Shown here: positions 8,748 through 16,900 of the stretch, one piece after another | Layout: each line of letters starts with the position of its first letter | How positions within the stretch are numbered: the stretch's first letter is position 1 | Program-made: the position numbers and the translations under genes | Origin: Natronocalculus amylovorans | GTDB lineage: Archaea > Halobacteriota > Halobacteria > Halobacteriales > Haloferacaceae | DNA length: 64,000 nt | Direction of reading: 5' to 3' | NCBI RefSeq assembly: GCF_023638035.1 | Contig: NZ_JAKRVX010000009.1 | Location: 1 to 64,000 of the forward strand | Notes under the pieces: generated by a model | Databases searched by the model: none | The model's input: only the letters and a program-made list of their open reading frames with translations | What the model was told of the DNA's origin: nothing

Positions 8748-10384
8748 ACGATCGATCAGATGTAATAGGAGCAGTGTCCGGTCCGGGAGACAATCCAAAC
8801 GAATTCCTCTTTGTTACACCAGAAGATCAGGCAGTAAAGACTGGAGAGTTCATCACGTACACAGTCACTGTCGAAGGTGAGAGTCGGGATGTCTTCGCTC
8901 GTGTTACAAACCGTGAGCAGATTCGAGGCCTTCCGGATACGTTTCTCGCAGATCCTGCCGTTGCCCCCGAAACGATCGCAGCAACACTTGGCGTTCCACA
9001 CGATGACACTGATTTGTATCAGTTGACTGCAATGGTGATCGGCTACTACGATACCATGATGTCTACATTTGCGAATCCACGACAACTTCCACAAACAGGT
9101 ACCCCACTCCGAATTGCGCCTGCTGAACAACTAGAGGCAGTTCTCCCGAATCTTGGTGTTGCTTCAACAACAGCTGATGTGGCGCAGTTTGATGGCCTCG
9201 CACATACTGGATGGCTCCTCAATCGACCTGCTGGAGAGGTTGACATCCGAATGCCGATCGATGAATTTGCCTCAACACACCTTGCGATTCTCGCATCAAC
9301 AGGAAGTGGTAAATCCTACACTGGTGGTGTGCTAATCGAAGAGATGATGCTGCCGTCTTCGCGGGCTGCACTCTTGATTTTTGATCCACATGGTGAGTAT
9401 GATACACTCTCGGAAATGCAGACACACTCCGCTTTCGAAGGTGATGACGGATATCAACCGGATGTTGTATACTTCGACGAGGATCGGCTTCGAATCCGTA
9501 TCTCCGAACTTGAACTTGGAGATATCATGGCCATTCTTGACAACCCAAGCGATCGAATGCAGGAACGGCTTGCAGGTGGATGGCGAGCCATGCAGAATAA
9601 AGATAGCCGAACATGGGGCGTTGATGAACTTGTCGAGCAAATGTACACTATGTACGGCGAAGATGACTCCAGTGTTGGTGGTCTAGAGTGGCGGCTTCGC
9701 CGATCGATCCAGCGTAACGAACTGTTCCAGCCTGACGCTAATGTTCCACTTGATGAGATTGTTGCTGCTGGTCAGTGCACGGTCCTCAACATGGAGACAC
9801 TGGACTCGCGCAACCAACAGCTCATTGCGACAGTTCTTCTTCGACGGATCTATCGAGAGCGTTTAAACGCAATGCGAGGACGTGAGTCAGATATTGAATG
9901 TCCAGTGTTTGCACTGTTTGAAGAAGGTCATCGGTTTGCTCCTGGGTCTGGCAGTGCACCATCAATTGGAATTCTGCGAACAATCACATCTGAGGGGCGG
10001 AAGTTTGGGTTTGGTATCGGCATCATTAGTCAGCGACCCTCTAAGATCGACCAAGACGTCCTCTCACAATGTGGGACACAAATTACGATGAAAATCAGAA
10101 ACCCAACCGACCAAGAAGCAATTAAAAAATCGGTCGAAGCAGCAGGAGAAGATGTCCTCCGAGAGCTTCCGGGACTCACCCCCGGACAGGCAGTGCTGTC
10201 TGGAGATGCGATGAATACACCCGCACTGGTACAGATACGAAAGCGATTGACAGATCACGGAGCAGGCAGTCTCTCCGCAACAGAGCAATGGTCGGAAACG
10301 TACGATCGGCAGCAATCACAACCAGTCCGATCGGAGCCTGCTGATTTTGGTGGTGGTGAGTCAACCGGATTTGAAGAGTTGTAA
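8744..10384 (+). CDS. herA: HerA-type hexameric DNA translocase/helicase
   Basis: 546 aa from the Met at 8744 (ATGA overlap with the preceding gene). N-terminal HAS-barrel region about residues 10-90, then Walker A ASTGSGKSYT near residue 185, LLIFDPHGEYD, Walker B region VFALFEEGHRFAPG, and the arginine-finger/sensor part IISQRPSKIDQDVLSQC. These are the features of HerA/FtsK-like ATPases. It partners NurA in 5'-end resection. The last 45 residues are low-complexity and probably disordered. Last gene of the mre11-rad50-nurA-X-herA operon. Confidence 0.92.
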   Translation: MNDRSDVIGAVSGPGDNPNEFLFVTPEDQAVKTGEFITYTVTVEGESRDVFARVTNREQIRGLPDTFLADPAVAPETIAATLGVPHDDTDLYQLTAMVIGYYDTMMSTFANPRQLPQTGTPLRIAPAEQLEAVLPNLGVASTTADVAQFDGLAHTGWLLNRPAGEVDIRMPIDEFASTHLAILASTGSGKSYTGGVLIEEMMLPSSRAALLIFDPHGEYDTLSEMQTHSAFEGDDGYQPDVVYFDEDRLRIRISELELGDIMAILDNPSDRMQERLAGGWRAMQNKDSRTWGVDELVEQMYTMYGEDDSSVGGLEWRLRRSIQRNELFQPDANVPLDEIVAAGQCTVLNMETLDSRNQQLIATVLLRRIYRERLNAMRGRESDIECPVFALFEEGHRFAPGSGSAPSIGILRTITSEGRKFGFGIGIISQRPSKIDQDVLSQCGTQITMKIRNPTDQEAIKKSVEAAGEDVLRELPGLTPGQAVLSGDAMNTPALVQIRKRLTDHGAGSLSATEQWSETYDRQQSQPVRSEPADFGGGESTGFEEL

Positions 10385-10398
10385 GCCGGGTCAGTTAC

Positions 10399-10419
10399 CA
10401 CAACTAAAGTCGTGGGCTT
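10399..10419. repeat. 21-base repeat shared with 30271-30291
   Basis: CACAACTAA-nn-TCGTGGGCTT type sequence, 19 of 21 positions identical to the copy at 30271. Both copies follow a CGGGTC string and lie just after the 3' end of a gene. I read them as short relics of an IS200/IS605-type element end. Confidence 0.4.
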
Positions 10420-10968
10420 TCGCCCTCAAAATCAATGTGGGAATCTTTGCGAAGCGGCCGAACGTCAACCGGAGAGGCCGTTAACTATGTTATATCTAAA
10501 ATCGAAGTATAATATGAATATATAAATATATTATTTGACAGTTGTCGTAATAAATTCTTTTTAAAAAGACAGCACGAGCGATCATGATCGATATCCCAGC
10601 TACTAGTTATCGGACGTTCGTCTCACATTCCACCTCGATTTTTTGCACAATTTGATTAATTTTTGTCATTAGATTTGTGTAACGCTGCTGATGGAAGGCG
10701 TTCTCCATAAAGATGATATCGTGACTTGAAGCCCTTGTCTACCGCTCAAACTCGATACGTTTCTCAAGATACATCAGTATACCTCGATCGTAATCCATTT
10801 TATCCGCTGTGAACTCATGTAGAGAAATATTATTTACTAGACACGTGTACATAAGTGTTTTAACTTTTATACTTCATCTATTCGACTGGCGATCCGTTCA
10901 ACTGTTTTTTGAGGAGTGAACAAACGCTGGAAGGGTATTACAAACATAACGTTGTAATTTATACAATC
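10420..10968. other. Intergenic region between herA and iclR with a decayed reading frame
   Basis: AT-rich stretch. On the minus strand a frame from about 10815 down to a TAA at 10607-10609 reads as a charged helical protein (for example MYLEKRIEFER, then MTKINQIVQKIEVE) but is broken by one in-frame TAG. It may be the remnant of a small coiled-coil gene. Nothing else recognisable. Confidence 0.25.
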
Positions 10969-11739
10969 TTATGAATAGGTTGTTCTTAGCTCAATAACTC
11001 GGGCTGTTTGCAGTATTTTTTCCGGAATGACTTTCTCGAGCTGTTCTCCCTGGAGTCGGGTTGTTGGAGCCGATAGGCTGATCGCTGCAATTGCGTCCCC
11101 ATCCGAATCACGTATTGGCGCACCAACTGCGCGCATACCTGCAATACGCTCTTCCATATTTGTTGCATATCCTTGTTCTCTTACCACCCTCAGCTCATCA
11201 AGAAGCGCCGATCGATCGGTAATCGTCTTGTCAGTAACTGCACTGAGTTCTGTGCGATCGAGTATTTTTTTGACCTGATCATCAGGCAAAAATGCGAGAT
11301 ATGCTTTCCCAACTGCGGTTGCATGTAACGCCACAGTAGTCCCAACATGAGAGTCAGTCTGCACTGCTTTGTTTCCCTGTGTCTGATAGATATACACACC
11401 GATAGTACCCTCTTGAACCATCAGCTGCACCCGTTCGCCTGTTGTTGCAGCTAGCTCATCAATCTCTGATTTTGCAGACATGTATAATCCGTGATGCCGA
11501 CGGGCGTAGTCTCCTAAACTAAGAAACTGCAGCGATAGACGGTATTTCTTTTTTTCACGTACGACATACCCACGTGTTTCAAGCGATGAGAGATATGCAT
11601 GAACGGTGCTTTTTGCCATCTCCAGCGCATCTGCGATTGATGTGACAGATGATGTCCCATTCTCCCCAAGATATTCAACAATGTCGAACACCTTTCCAAC
11701 AGATTTGATTTCCAGCGCTGTATTTTCATCATTTTTCAT
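10969..11739 (-). CDS. IclR-family transcriptional regulator
   Basis: 256 aa. Residues 8-75 form the winged HTH (KSVGKVFDIVEYL, then SVTSIADALEMAKSTVHAYL as the recognition helix-turn-helix, then GYVVREKKKYRLS wing). Residues 85-250 form the IclR effector-binding GAF-like domain, with ALHATAVGKAYLAFL and the closing motif AAISLSAP. IclR proteins control catabolic genes in response to a small aromatic or organic acid. Sits at the edge of the catabolic island, in the same direction as the PrpD/flavoprotein pair, and is its likely local regulator. A 10-base palindrome lies 6 bases upstream of its start. Confidence 0.9.
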   Translation of the reverse strand: MKNDENTALEIKSVGKVFDIVEYLGENGTSSVTSIADALEMAKSTVHAYLSSLETRGYVVREKKKYRLSLQFLSLGDYARRHHGLYMSAKSEIDELAATTGERVQLMVQEGTIGVYIYQTQGNKAVQTDSHVGTTVALHATAVGKAYLAFLPDDQVKKILDRTELSAVTDKTITDRSALLDELRVVREQGYATNMEERIAGMRAVGAPIRDSDGDAIAAISLSAPTTRLQGEQLEKVIPEKILQTARVIELRTTYS

Positions 11740-11744
11740 ACTAA

Positions 11745-11754
11745 TAACCGGTTA
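11745..11754. promoter_or_regulatory. Short palindrome upstream of the IclR gene
   Basis: TAACCGGTTA, a perfect 10-base palindrome just before the start codon. Position suggests autoregulation. The same motif was not seen at the other promoters of the island, so the assignment is weak. Confidence 0.3.
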
Positions 11755-11832
11755 CGCAGTTTAAAAACCCTTTCTATTTTCCGACGATACCGAACAAAGT
11801 TTCTACATTGTTGAACAATTGGCCCACCAATT

Positions 11833-13236
11833 TCATTTTGGTGACAGTAGCTCTATGAGTGACCTGATCTCTGTATTCATAATTTCTGACCACCCATCAA
11901 CAGCGCTCTGGGCTGTTTCATCTCCCACTGCTGTTGCGAACAGGTCCTTGCATAGCGATCGAAATGCTGTCTCTGAGAGTGGGTTTCGATAATCTCCCTT
12001 TGGATATGGACACGTTTTGTGTAGCGTCTCTCCAGAGGTGAGCGTAATTTCGACGCTCGCGCCCCACTCATCAGGAAACGCCGCTTCAAATGCATCGTCA
12101 TGATGGACATTCACCCGATCGGCTAGCTGTTGTGTCGCTGTATCGGCAACCGCCGCTGACATAAAATCAGCAAGTTCAAGCGGCCCAGCAACGAGCCGTC
12201 GTGCTAGGACGTATGGAATAGAGAACTTCGCGCCGGTCATTGTTTTCGGATGTTTCTGACCCATTGCAACTGCATTGGCATACGTGTAGACATCGATCGA
12301 TTCGATTTCGGACGGACAAATTGCTTCGATATCCATCTGCTCAAGTGCATCAAGCGGGGGATGTGTATATCGGCACGAAGGTGCCCACTTGAAATATGCA
12401 TTTTCGATCTCCCATACTGTTCCTAGCTCGCTGAAAAGCCGGTCAAATTCACCCTCCTCAAGCATCGATTGGAATGGATCGTACACATCTGCGATCGCGG
12501 TTGCTGAGCCTTTGACACCGGACATTGCCAGAACGGCTGCGGACACACCCGCTTGTGCAGAGTATCCCGCTGTGAAGTTCCGAGCCGGAGCACCCTCCTC
12601 ATATGGATCGTGCATTGAAATTACTGCGAGATTCGCCGCAGTTCGGAACACCTCTCGCAACTGCTCTCCGGTTGCACCCATACACTGTGCTGCAGTGAGC
12701 GCCGGGCCGATCGTTGTCCACGTTGCATGTGGATCACGGAGGAGCCATGGCACCGCCTCGTTCAACTTCGCCTTCATTGCGAAAATCGCATACTCAATCC
12801 GTACGCAGAGTTCGTAGCTCCGTACACACGCCTTGACAAACTCCTCACCTGAGCAGTTTTCGGCTTCGGCGACGCCGATTGCACCAGCAACGATACTTGC
12901 TCCAACATGTCCACCCCAATTGTGTCCCTCTTCTATTTCGGGAGTGATTGCTGCGGCCGTGTTCAACAATGCCGAATGTGTGGGGTGGTATGATTTGTCA
13001 GTACCGAGAACGGTTGCATTTCCGTCTGCCAGCGGAGCAGCCTGGGCATGTTGGTGTGCAGACACTGTTGAACCCGCAACTGTTGCAGCAACTACATTCA
13101 GCACCACGTTGCTTCCTGCGTTCATCGCAGACTCCGGTATGTCCGCTGTTAGAAACTCGTATACGTTCGCTTCCCACTCTCGAACCGGTTCTTCTGACAT
13201 CGGTGTTATCTCCGTGTCTATCTTTTGATCTGTCAT
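11833..13236 (-). CDS. MmgE/PrpD family protein (copy 1)
   Basis: 467 aa from the Met at 13236, chosen because it lies 7 bases after the flavoprotein stop; the longer frame to 13290 overlaps that gene. All-alpha N-terminal domain with the family segments LNTAAAITPEIEEGHNWGGH and EFVKACVRSYELCVRIEY, then the alpha/beta domain with YFKWAPSCRYTHPPLDALE. The family includes 2-methylcitrate dehydratase, cis-aconitate decarboxylase and iminodisuccinate epimerase, that is, enzymes acting on C4-C7 di- and tricarboxylates. Which activity applies cannot be read from the sequence. Operon with the flavoprotein gene; a second MmgE/PrpD copy ends the island at 27493-28836. Confidence 0.85.
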   Translation of the reverse strand: MTDQKIDTEITPMSEEPVREWEANVYEFLTADIPESAMNAGSNVVLNVVAATVAGSTVSAHQHAQAAPLADGNATVLGTDKSYHPTHSALLNTAAAITPEIEEGHNWGGHVGASIVAGAIGVAEAENCSGEEFVKACVRSYELCVRIEYAIFAMKAKLNEAVPWLLRDPHATWTTIGPALTAAQCMGATGEQLREVFRTAANLAVISMHDPYEEGAPARNFTAGYSAQAGVSAAVLAMSGVKGSATAIADVYDPFQSMLEEGEFDRLFSELGTVWEIENAYFKWAPSCRYTHPPLDALEQMDIEAICPSEIESIDVYTYANAVAMGQKHPKTMTGAKFSIPYVLARRLVAGPLELADFMSAAVADTATQQLADRVNVHHDDAFEAAFPDEWGASVEITLTSGETLHKTCPYPKGDYRNPLSETAFRSLCKDLFATAVGDETAQSAVDGWSEIMNTEIRSLIELLSPK

Positions 13237-13243
13237 AATGTTC

Positions 13244-14713
13244 TTAGAGCGTTTTTCTCGCATCAATCCCGGCAAGCCGACCCAGTCCACAGGCTGCAGT
13301 CAGTCCATTTCCACTTAAATATCCGCCTGCCCCATTGCCGCTGATTCCCACTGCGACACCGCCGCCCGCATAGAGATTTTCGATTGCAGAGCCATCCTCT
13401 CTGAGCACACGGCCGTTCTTATCCACGACCAGCCCACCTTGGGTGTGAAATAGGGCGCCAGTAACCTTTGCAGCAACAAACGGCGCTGAGAGGACCGACC
13501 GTCCATCAACCCGGCCTGTGTCATCCGGTTCACCAGCAGCAACAGCGTCATTGTACGTGGCGACGGTCTCATTTACTTGCTCAACTGGGAGATCCAGTTT
13601 CTCAGCGATCTCTGACAGTGTCTCACCGTGGATGTAACTTCCCAACTCGATCGCTTTCTCAAAATCCTCAAATTCGCCTCGAAGCGAATCAAAAATTGAC
13701 TTATCGAATATTTCGTACGCAATATTACCCGGCTGCTGGACGACTGAGACCGCGAACTTCGAGTAGCCTGCAGATTCGTTTCCAAATCGCTCTCCGTCAC
13801 TGTTCACCATAATCCCGCCGTTCATTATCACCGCGTACGTTGAGAGCGTCTCCGTGTCCGCTGCAACGGTTGCGTGGCCCTGATACGCATCCATACAGGC
13901 AAGGGTTCCTCCAAGCTCTTTTCCGAGCCTGATTCCATCCCCTGTATTGCCCGGAGAGCCATAATAGAGCGCATCCACCATCTCGTCGCAGTACTCTGTC
14001 ACCATCTCCGTATTTCCAGCAAATCCATCCGTCGCGAGTATCACCTTCTCTGCGGCTACTGCTGTTGGATCGTTCTCTAACTCACCATCTTCCGTGATTG
14101 AATCAACGAGCACACCACAGACTGCACCATCCTCAGCAACGAGCCCTGTCACTGGACGCTGCGTATGGAATGCAATATTTGGCTGCTCTCTAATCCGTTC
14201 AACGAACTCCGCGACGAGATTTTCACCATTGCGCCCATCGGGGGCATGCATCCGATACTCGGAGTGTTTTGGATATTTGAAATCAGCAACTAGATGGAGT
14301 GTAATATCCCACTCATCTACCATCCAATGTATGAGATCTATGTTCGTTTGACAGAGGTGTTCGACCATCGCCCGATCGGCGTTCCCACCGTTTTTTGCCA
14401 TCACATCAGCAACAAAATCTGCGGGTGTTTCTTCAATCCCAGCGTCCTGTTGCAGCCGTGTCCCCGCAGCAGGTATCATTCCTGTAGAAAGTGCTGCGTT
14501 CCCACCTGCTTTGTCTGCCTTTTCGTACAGGTGGACTGAAATATCCGGATCCTCACACGCTGCAAGAGCCGCAACAAGTCCGGTTCCACCAGCACCTGCA
14601 ACTACGATATCTGCCTGTTCGTCGAATGAAACGTCTGTGGCTGACTGCACACGTGTTTCCAACGGTGTACTACTGCCTTGCGTACCCATACCATGACCTT
14701 GTGTGTTTTTCAC
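13244..14713 (-). CDS. FAD-dependent fumarate reductase/ketosteroid dehydrogenase-type oxidoreductase
   Basis: 489 aa with a GTG start at 14713; an ATG at 14689 is an alternative. Rossmann FAD motif VVAGAGGTGLVAALAA at about residues 36-51, followed by KAGGNAALSTG, the hallmark after the first FAD strand in flavocytochrome c and FrdA-like proteins. ILATDGFAGN and the C-terminal NLYAGGGVAVGISGNGAGGY close the FAD site. The family adds or removes hydrogen across C-C double bonds of acids or ring ketones. No Tat or secretion signal, so cytoplasmic. Divergent from the SnoaL/LLM genes with a 20-base inverted repeat between them. Probable role: reduction or desaturation of a catabolic intermediate (inference). 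Confidence 0.85.
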   Translation of the reverse strand: MKNTQGHGMGTQGSSTPLETRVQSATDVSFDEQADIVVAGAGGTGLVAALAACEDPDISVHLYEKADKAGGNAALSTGMIPAAGTRLQQDAGIEETPADFVADVMAKNGGNADRAMVEHLCQTNIDLIHWMVDEWDITLHLVADFKYPKHSEYRMHAPDGRNGENLVAEFVERIREQPNIAFHTQRPVTGLVAEDGAVCGVLVDSITEDGELENDPTAVAAEKVILATDGFAGNTEMVTEYCDEMVDALYYGSPGNTGDGIRLGKELGGTLACMDAYQGHATVAADTETLSTYAVIMNGGIMVNSDGERFGNESAGYSKFAVSVVQQPGNIAYEIFDKSIFDSLRGEFEDFEKAIELGSYIHGETLSEIAEKLDLPVEQVNETVATYNDAVAAGEPDDTGRVDGRSVLSAPFVAAKVTGALFHTQGGLVVDKNGRVLREDGSAIENLYAGGGVAVGISGNGAGGYLSGNGLTAACGLGRLAGIDARKTL

Positions 14714-14735
14714 CTAAGTCTATCGGCTGATATCT

Positions 14736-14755
14736 CACCACAGAATCATGTGGTG
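14736..14755. promoter_or_regulatory. Inverted repeat in the divergent promoter of the island
   Basis: CACCACA-GAATCA-TGTGGTG, perfect 7-base arms with a 6-base spacer, in the 77-base gap between the divergent flavoprotein and SnoaL genes. This is the best operator candidate for a dimeric regulator such as the local IclR protein. Confidence 0.5.
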
Positions 14756-14790
14756 CGTACGCTTAACATGGATGAGGACTCTTATCTGAT

Positions 14791-15192
14791 ATGGGTGACA
14801 CTCCACGAGACGTCGTCGAATCATTTTTTGCCAAAATGTCTGAAGGCGGGACTGCGCGGGAATCTGTGGGTGAACTGTTTCGGGATGATGCAACAATATC
14901 GCTCCCTGGAGCAACGTTTTCAGGTTCGTCTGCAGCGAACGATTTTCTTCAGTTCCTTGCCCCACGGTATGAGTGGGCTGACAAATCGTTTGATCGCTGG
15001 ATCGAAACAGGAAACGAGGTCATCAGCATCGGGACACTCTACGGTGAAACAAATGCTGGGACCGAGTTTGCGGACGTTCGCTACATCGATGTGTATACAA
15101 TCGATCCTGACACCGGATTGATCGCTCGATTAGATATCTGGAACGATCTCGCAGTCGATGGCGTCGTGAGCGTCGCTGAGGCCGGCCAATGA
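14791..15192 (+). CDS. SnoaL/NTF2-like protein
   Basis: 133 aa. One cone-shaped NTF2-like domain: helix RDVVESFFAKMSEG, LFRDDATISLPGATFSGS, then strands with TLYGETNAGTEFADVRYIDV and the ending GLIARLDIWND. SnoaL-like proteins act as small isomerases, hydratases or ring-chemistry helpers on polar substrates. A TATA-like CGCTTAAC lies about 27 bases upstream of the ATG, consistent with a leaderless message. The last 4 bases overlap the LLM gene, so the two are co-translated and probably work in the same step. Confidence 0.75.
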   Translation: MGDTPRDVVESFFAKMSEGGTARESVGELFRDDATISLPGATFSGSSAANDFLQFLAPRYEWADKSFDRWIETGNEVISIGTLYGETNAGTEFADVRYIDVYTIDPDTGLIARLDIWNDLAVDGVVSVAEAGQ

Positions 15193-16172
15193 CCCCCCGA
15201 ACCGGATTTCTGCTGGCACTTGAAGATGATCTAGACACCGTCAAAACCGCGGAAGCGTTGGGCTATGAAAGCCTCTGGGCTGCTGAGGGACAAGGAAAAT
15301 CCGCCTTTGGCAAACTTGAGCGCTGGGCGACAGTCACCGAATCAATCGGCCTTGCGACAGGAATCGTCAATATTTTCGCGAGAACACCTGCAACGACCGC
15401 ATCAGCGATCGCAACGCTTGATGATCATTCGGATGGTCGTGCAATCTTAGGTCTTGGCGTTGCACATCCGGGAGTTGTCGAGGGATTTCATGGTGCGAAG
15501 TTTGAGAAGCCGCTCCCACGAATGCACGAATATATTGAACTGATCCGTCGGTACCTCAATGGTGACGTGTCCGGTTACGATGGACGATTCTTTTCACCTA
15601 CTCGGACGGCGTTTTGGGATGCGTTTGAGCCACTCCGATCTGATATTCCGATCTACAATGGCGCACTTGGCCCAGGAAACGTCCGTTTGACGGGGGAGTT
15701 TGCCGATGGGTGGGTCCCAAATCTGTATCCGATCGATCGATTTGAGACGGCCCTCGAGTGGCTCGAAACCGGACTCGATCGTGGCGGTCGCACGCGTGAC
15801 GACATTGACGTTGCAATGTACATTCTCACCGCGGTCGATGAGGATTCAACTGTTGCACACCAAGCCGCAGCTCACCATATTGCATACTATATGCGCGTGA
15901 TCCCCGGCTACTACGAGCGTGTTGCACGGAAGGCAGGTCTTGATGAGACCGTTGATGACATCTTAGCTGCACCAACGTTTGATGCGGCAGTCACTGCCGT
16001 TTCTCAGGAATTCATTGATCTCGTCGCAATCACGGGGACGCCTGAAACAGCCGTCGAACAGCTCAACCAGTATCGGCGCGCAGGTGTTGACTTACCGATT
16101 GTGCGGGCCCCATCTGGCTGCAGTGACGAAATGAGAGACACCGTTCTGCAGACGTTCGCTCCAGAGAGCTGA
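15189..16172 (+). CDS. Luciferase-like (LLM class) F420- or flavin-dependent oxidoreductase
   Basis: 327 aa TIM-barrel protein. N-terminal TGFLLALEDDLDTVKTAEAL and ESLWAAEGQGKSAF match the first strands of LLM-class F420 enzymes. Further marks are TGIVNIFARTPATTASAIATL, AILGLGVAHP and the late GEFADGWVPNLY. Members include methylene-H4MPT reductase-like F420 enzymes and flavin monooxygenases; haloarchaea have F420, so that cofactor is plausible. In bacteria an LLM monooxygenase (RutA) next to an isochorismatase-fold amidase (RutB) opens pyrimidine rings, a useful parallel for this neighbourhood, though RutA itself is not specifically resembled. Confidence 0.82.
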   Translation: MTPRTGFLLALEDDLDTVKTAEALGYESLWAAEGQGKSAFGKLERWATVTESIGLATGIVNIFARTPATTASAIATLDDHSDGRAILGLGVAHPGVVEGFHGAKFEKPLPRMHEYIELIRRYLNGDVSGYDGRFFSPTRTAFWDAFEPLRSDIPIYNGALGPGNVRLTGEFADGWVPNLYPIDRFETALEWLETGLDRGGRTRDDIDVAMYILTAVDEDSTVAHQAAAHHIAYYMRVIPGYYERVARKAGLDETVDDILAAPTFDAAVTAVSQEFIDLVAITGTPETAVEQLNQYRRAGVDLPIVRAPSGCSDEMRDTVLQTFAPES

Positions 16173-16193
16173 ACTCCGCAGTGGCCATAGCTT

Positions 16194-16207
16194 TATAATC
16201 AATCCGT
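16194..16207 (+). promoter_or_regulatory. TATA box with shared downstream motif, promoter of the amidase operon
   Basis: TATAAT followed directly by CAATCCGT. The same pair, with 2 extra bases between, occurs at 22454-22469 before the ABC ATPase gene. The ATG is 36 bases after the TATA box, with an AGAGGT ribosome-binding site at 16221-16226, so this message has a short leader. Confidence 0.5.
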
Positions 16208-16234
16208 ACCGATTCATGCTAGAGGTCAACACGA

Positions 16235-16900
16235 ATGACAGAACGAATCTGGGAGGACTTACTGTCCGAACAAGATAAACAAGTTATTACAAAAGCAGGA
16301 TATGACAAAGAGGGTGCTTCTTCGTGGGAGTCACGAGGACTTGGAACCAATCCAATGGTTCTTGTCATTGATATGCAACGGCTCATTGTTGGAGAAAACG
16401 AACATATCCTTGATGCAGTCGAAGAGTACCGGACAGCAATGGGACATATTGCATGGGAGGCGATCGAGGAGATCCAACCGTTCCTTTCGTTTGTTAGAGA
16501 GCATGAGATTCCGATCACGTATACTCGAGTTGTTCCATCAAGCTACGATGACCCGACTCATCCGGATTTAGATATTGTTGATGCGGTCGGTCCCGAGCCA
16601 GGGGATACCGTTATTGACAAATCATACGCATCTGCGTTTTATGGGACAGACTTGCTCTCTCGGTTGGTTCGTGGTGGGCATGATTCGGTCATTATCGTTG
16701 GCAACTCAACAAGCGGCTGTGTCCGTGCAACGGCAGTGGATGCGAAACAGAACGGATTCAGCGTCTTGTTGCCACAGGAGTGTATTTTTGATCGTATTGA
16801 GGCATCACACAAAATTGGGTTGCTTGATTTGTGGATGAAATATGCGGAGGTGCTTGAGCGATCGGAAGTACAAGCATACATCGAGGAGTCAATCGCATGA
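16235..16900 (+). CDS. Isochorismatase-fold amidohydrolase (N-carbamoylsarcosine/maleamate amidase type)
   Basis: 221 aa. The Asp-Lys-Cys triad is intact: Asp46 in VLVIDMQR, Lys129 in VIDKSYASAFYGT and Cys162 in STSGCVRATAVDA. The N-terminal extension ending in ESRGLGTNP is typical of the N-carbamoylsarcosine amidase/maleamate amidase branch rather than nicotinamidase. Such enzymes release ammonia (and CO2 from carbamoyl groups) from acyclic half-amides or ureido acids. Overlaps the next gene, a hydantoinase-type cyclic amidohydrolase, by 4 bases. The pair would open a cyclic imide or ureide and then hydrolyse the open product. The substrate is an inference. Confidence 0.88.
   Translation: MTERIWEDLLSEQDKQVITKAGYDKEGASSWESRGLGTNPMVLVIDMQRLIVGENEHILDAVEEYRTAMGHIAWEAIEEIQPFLSFVREHEIPITYTRVVPSSYDDPTHPDLDIVDAVGPEPGDTVIDKSYASAFYGTDLLSRLVRGGHDSVIIVGNSTSGCVRATAVDAKQNGFSVLLPQECIFDRIEASHKIGLLDLWMKYAEVLERSEVQAYIEESIA

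Noticed and set aside
11833-13290. Longer start for the first MmgE/PrpD gene
   Set aside because: It would overlap the flavoprotein gene by 47 bases; the Met at 13236, 7 bases after that stop, is the better start.
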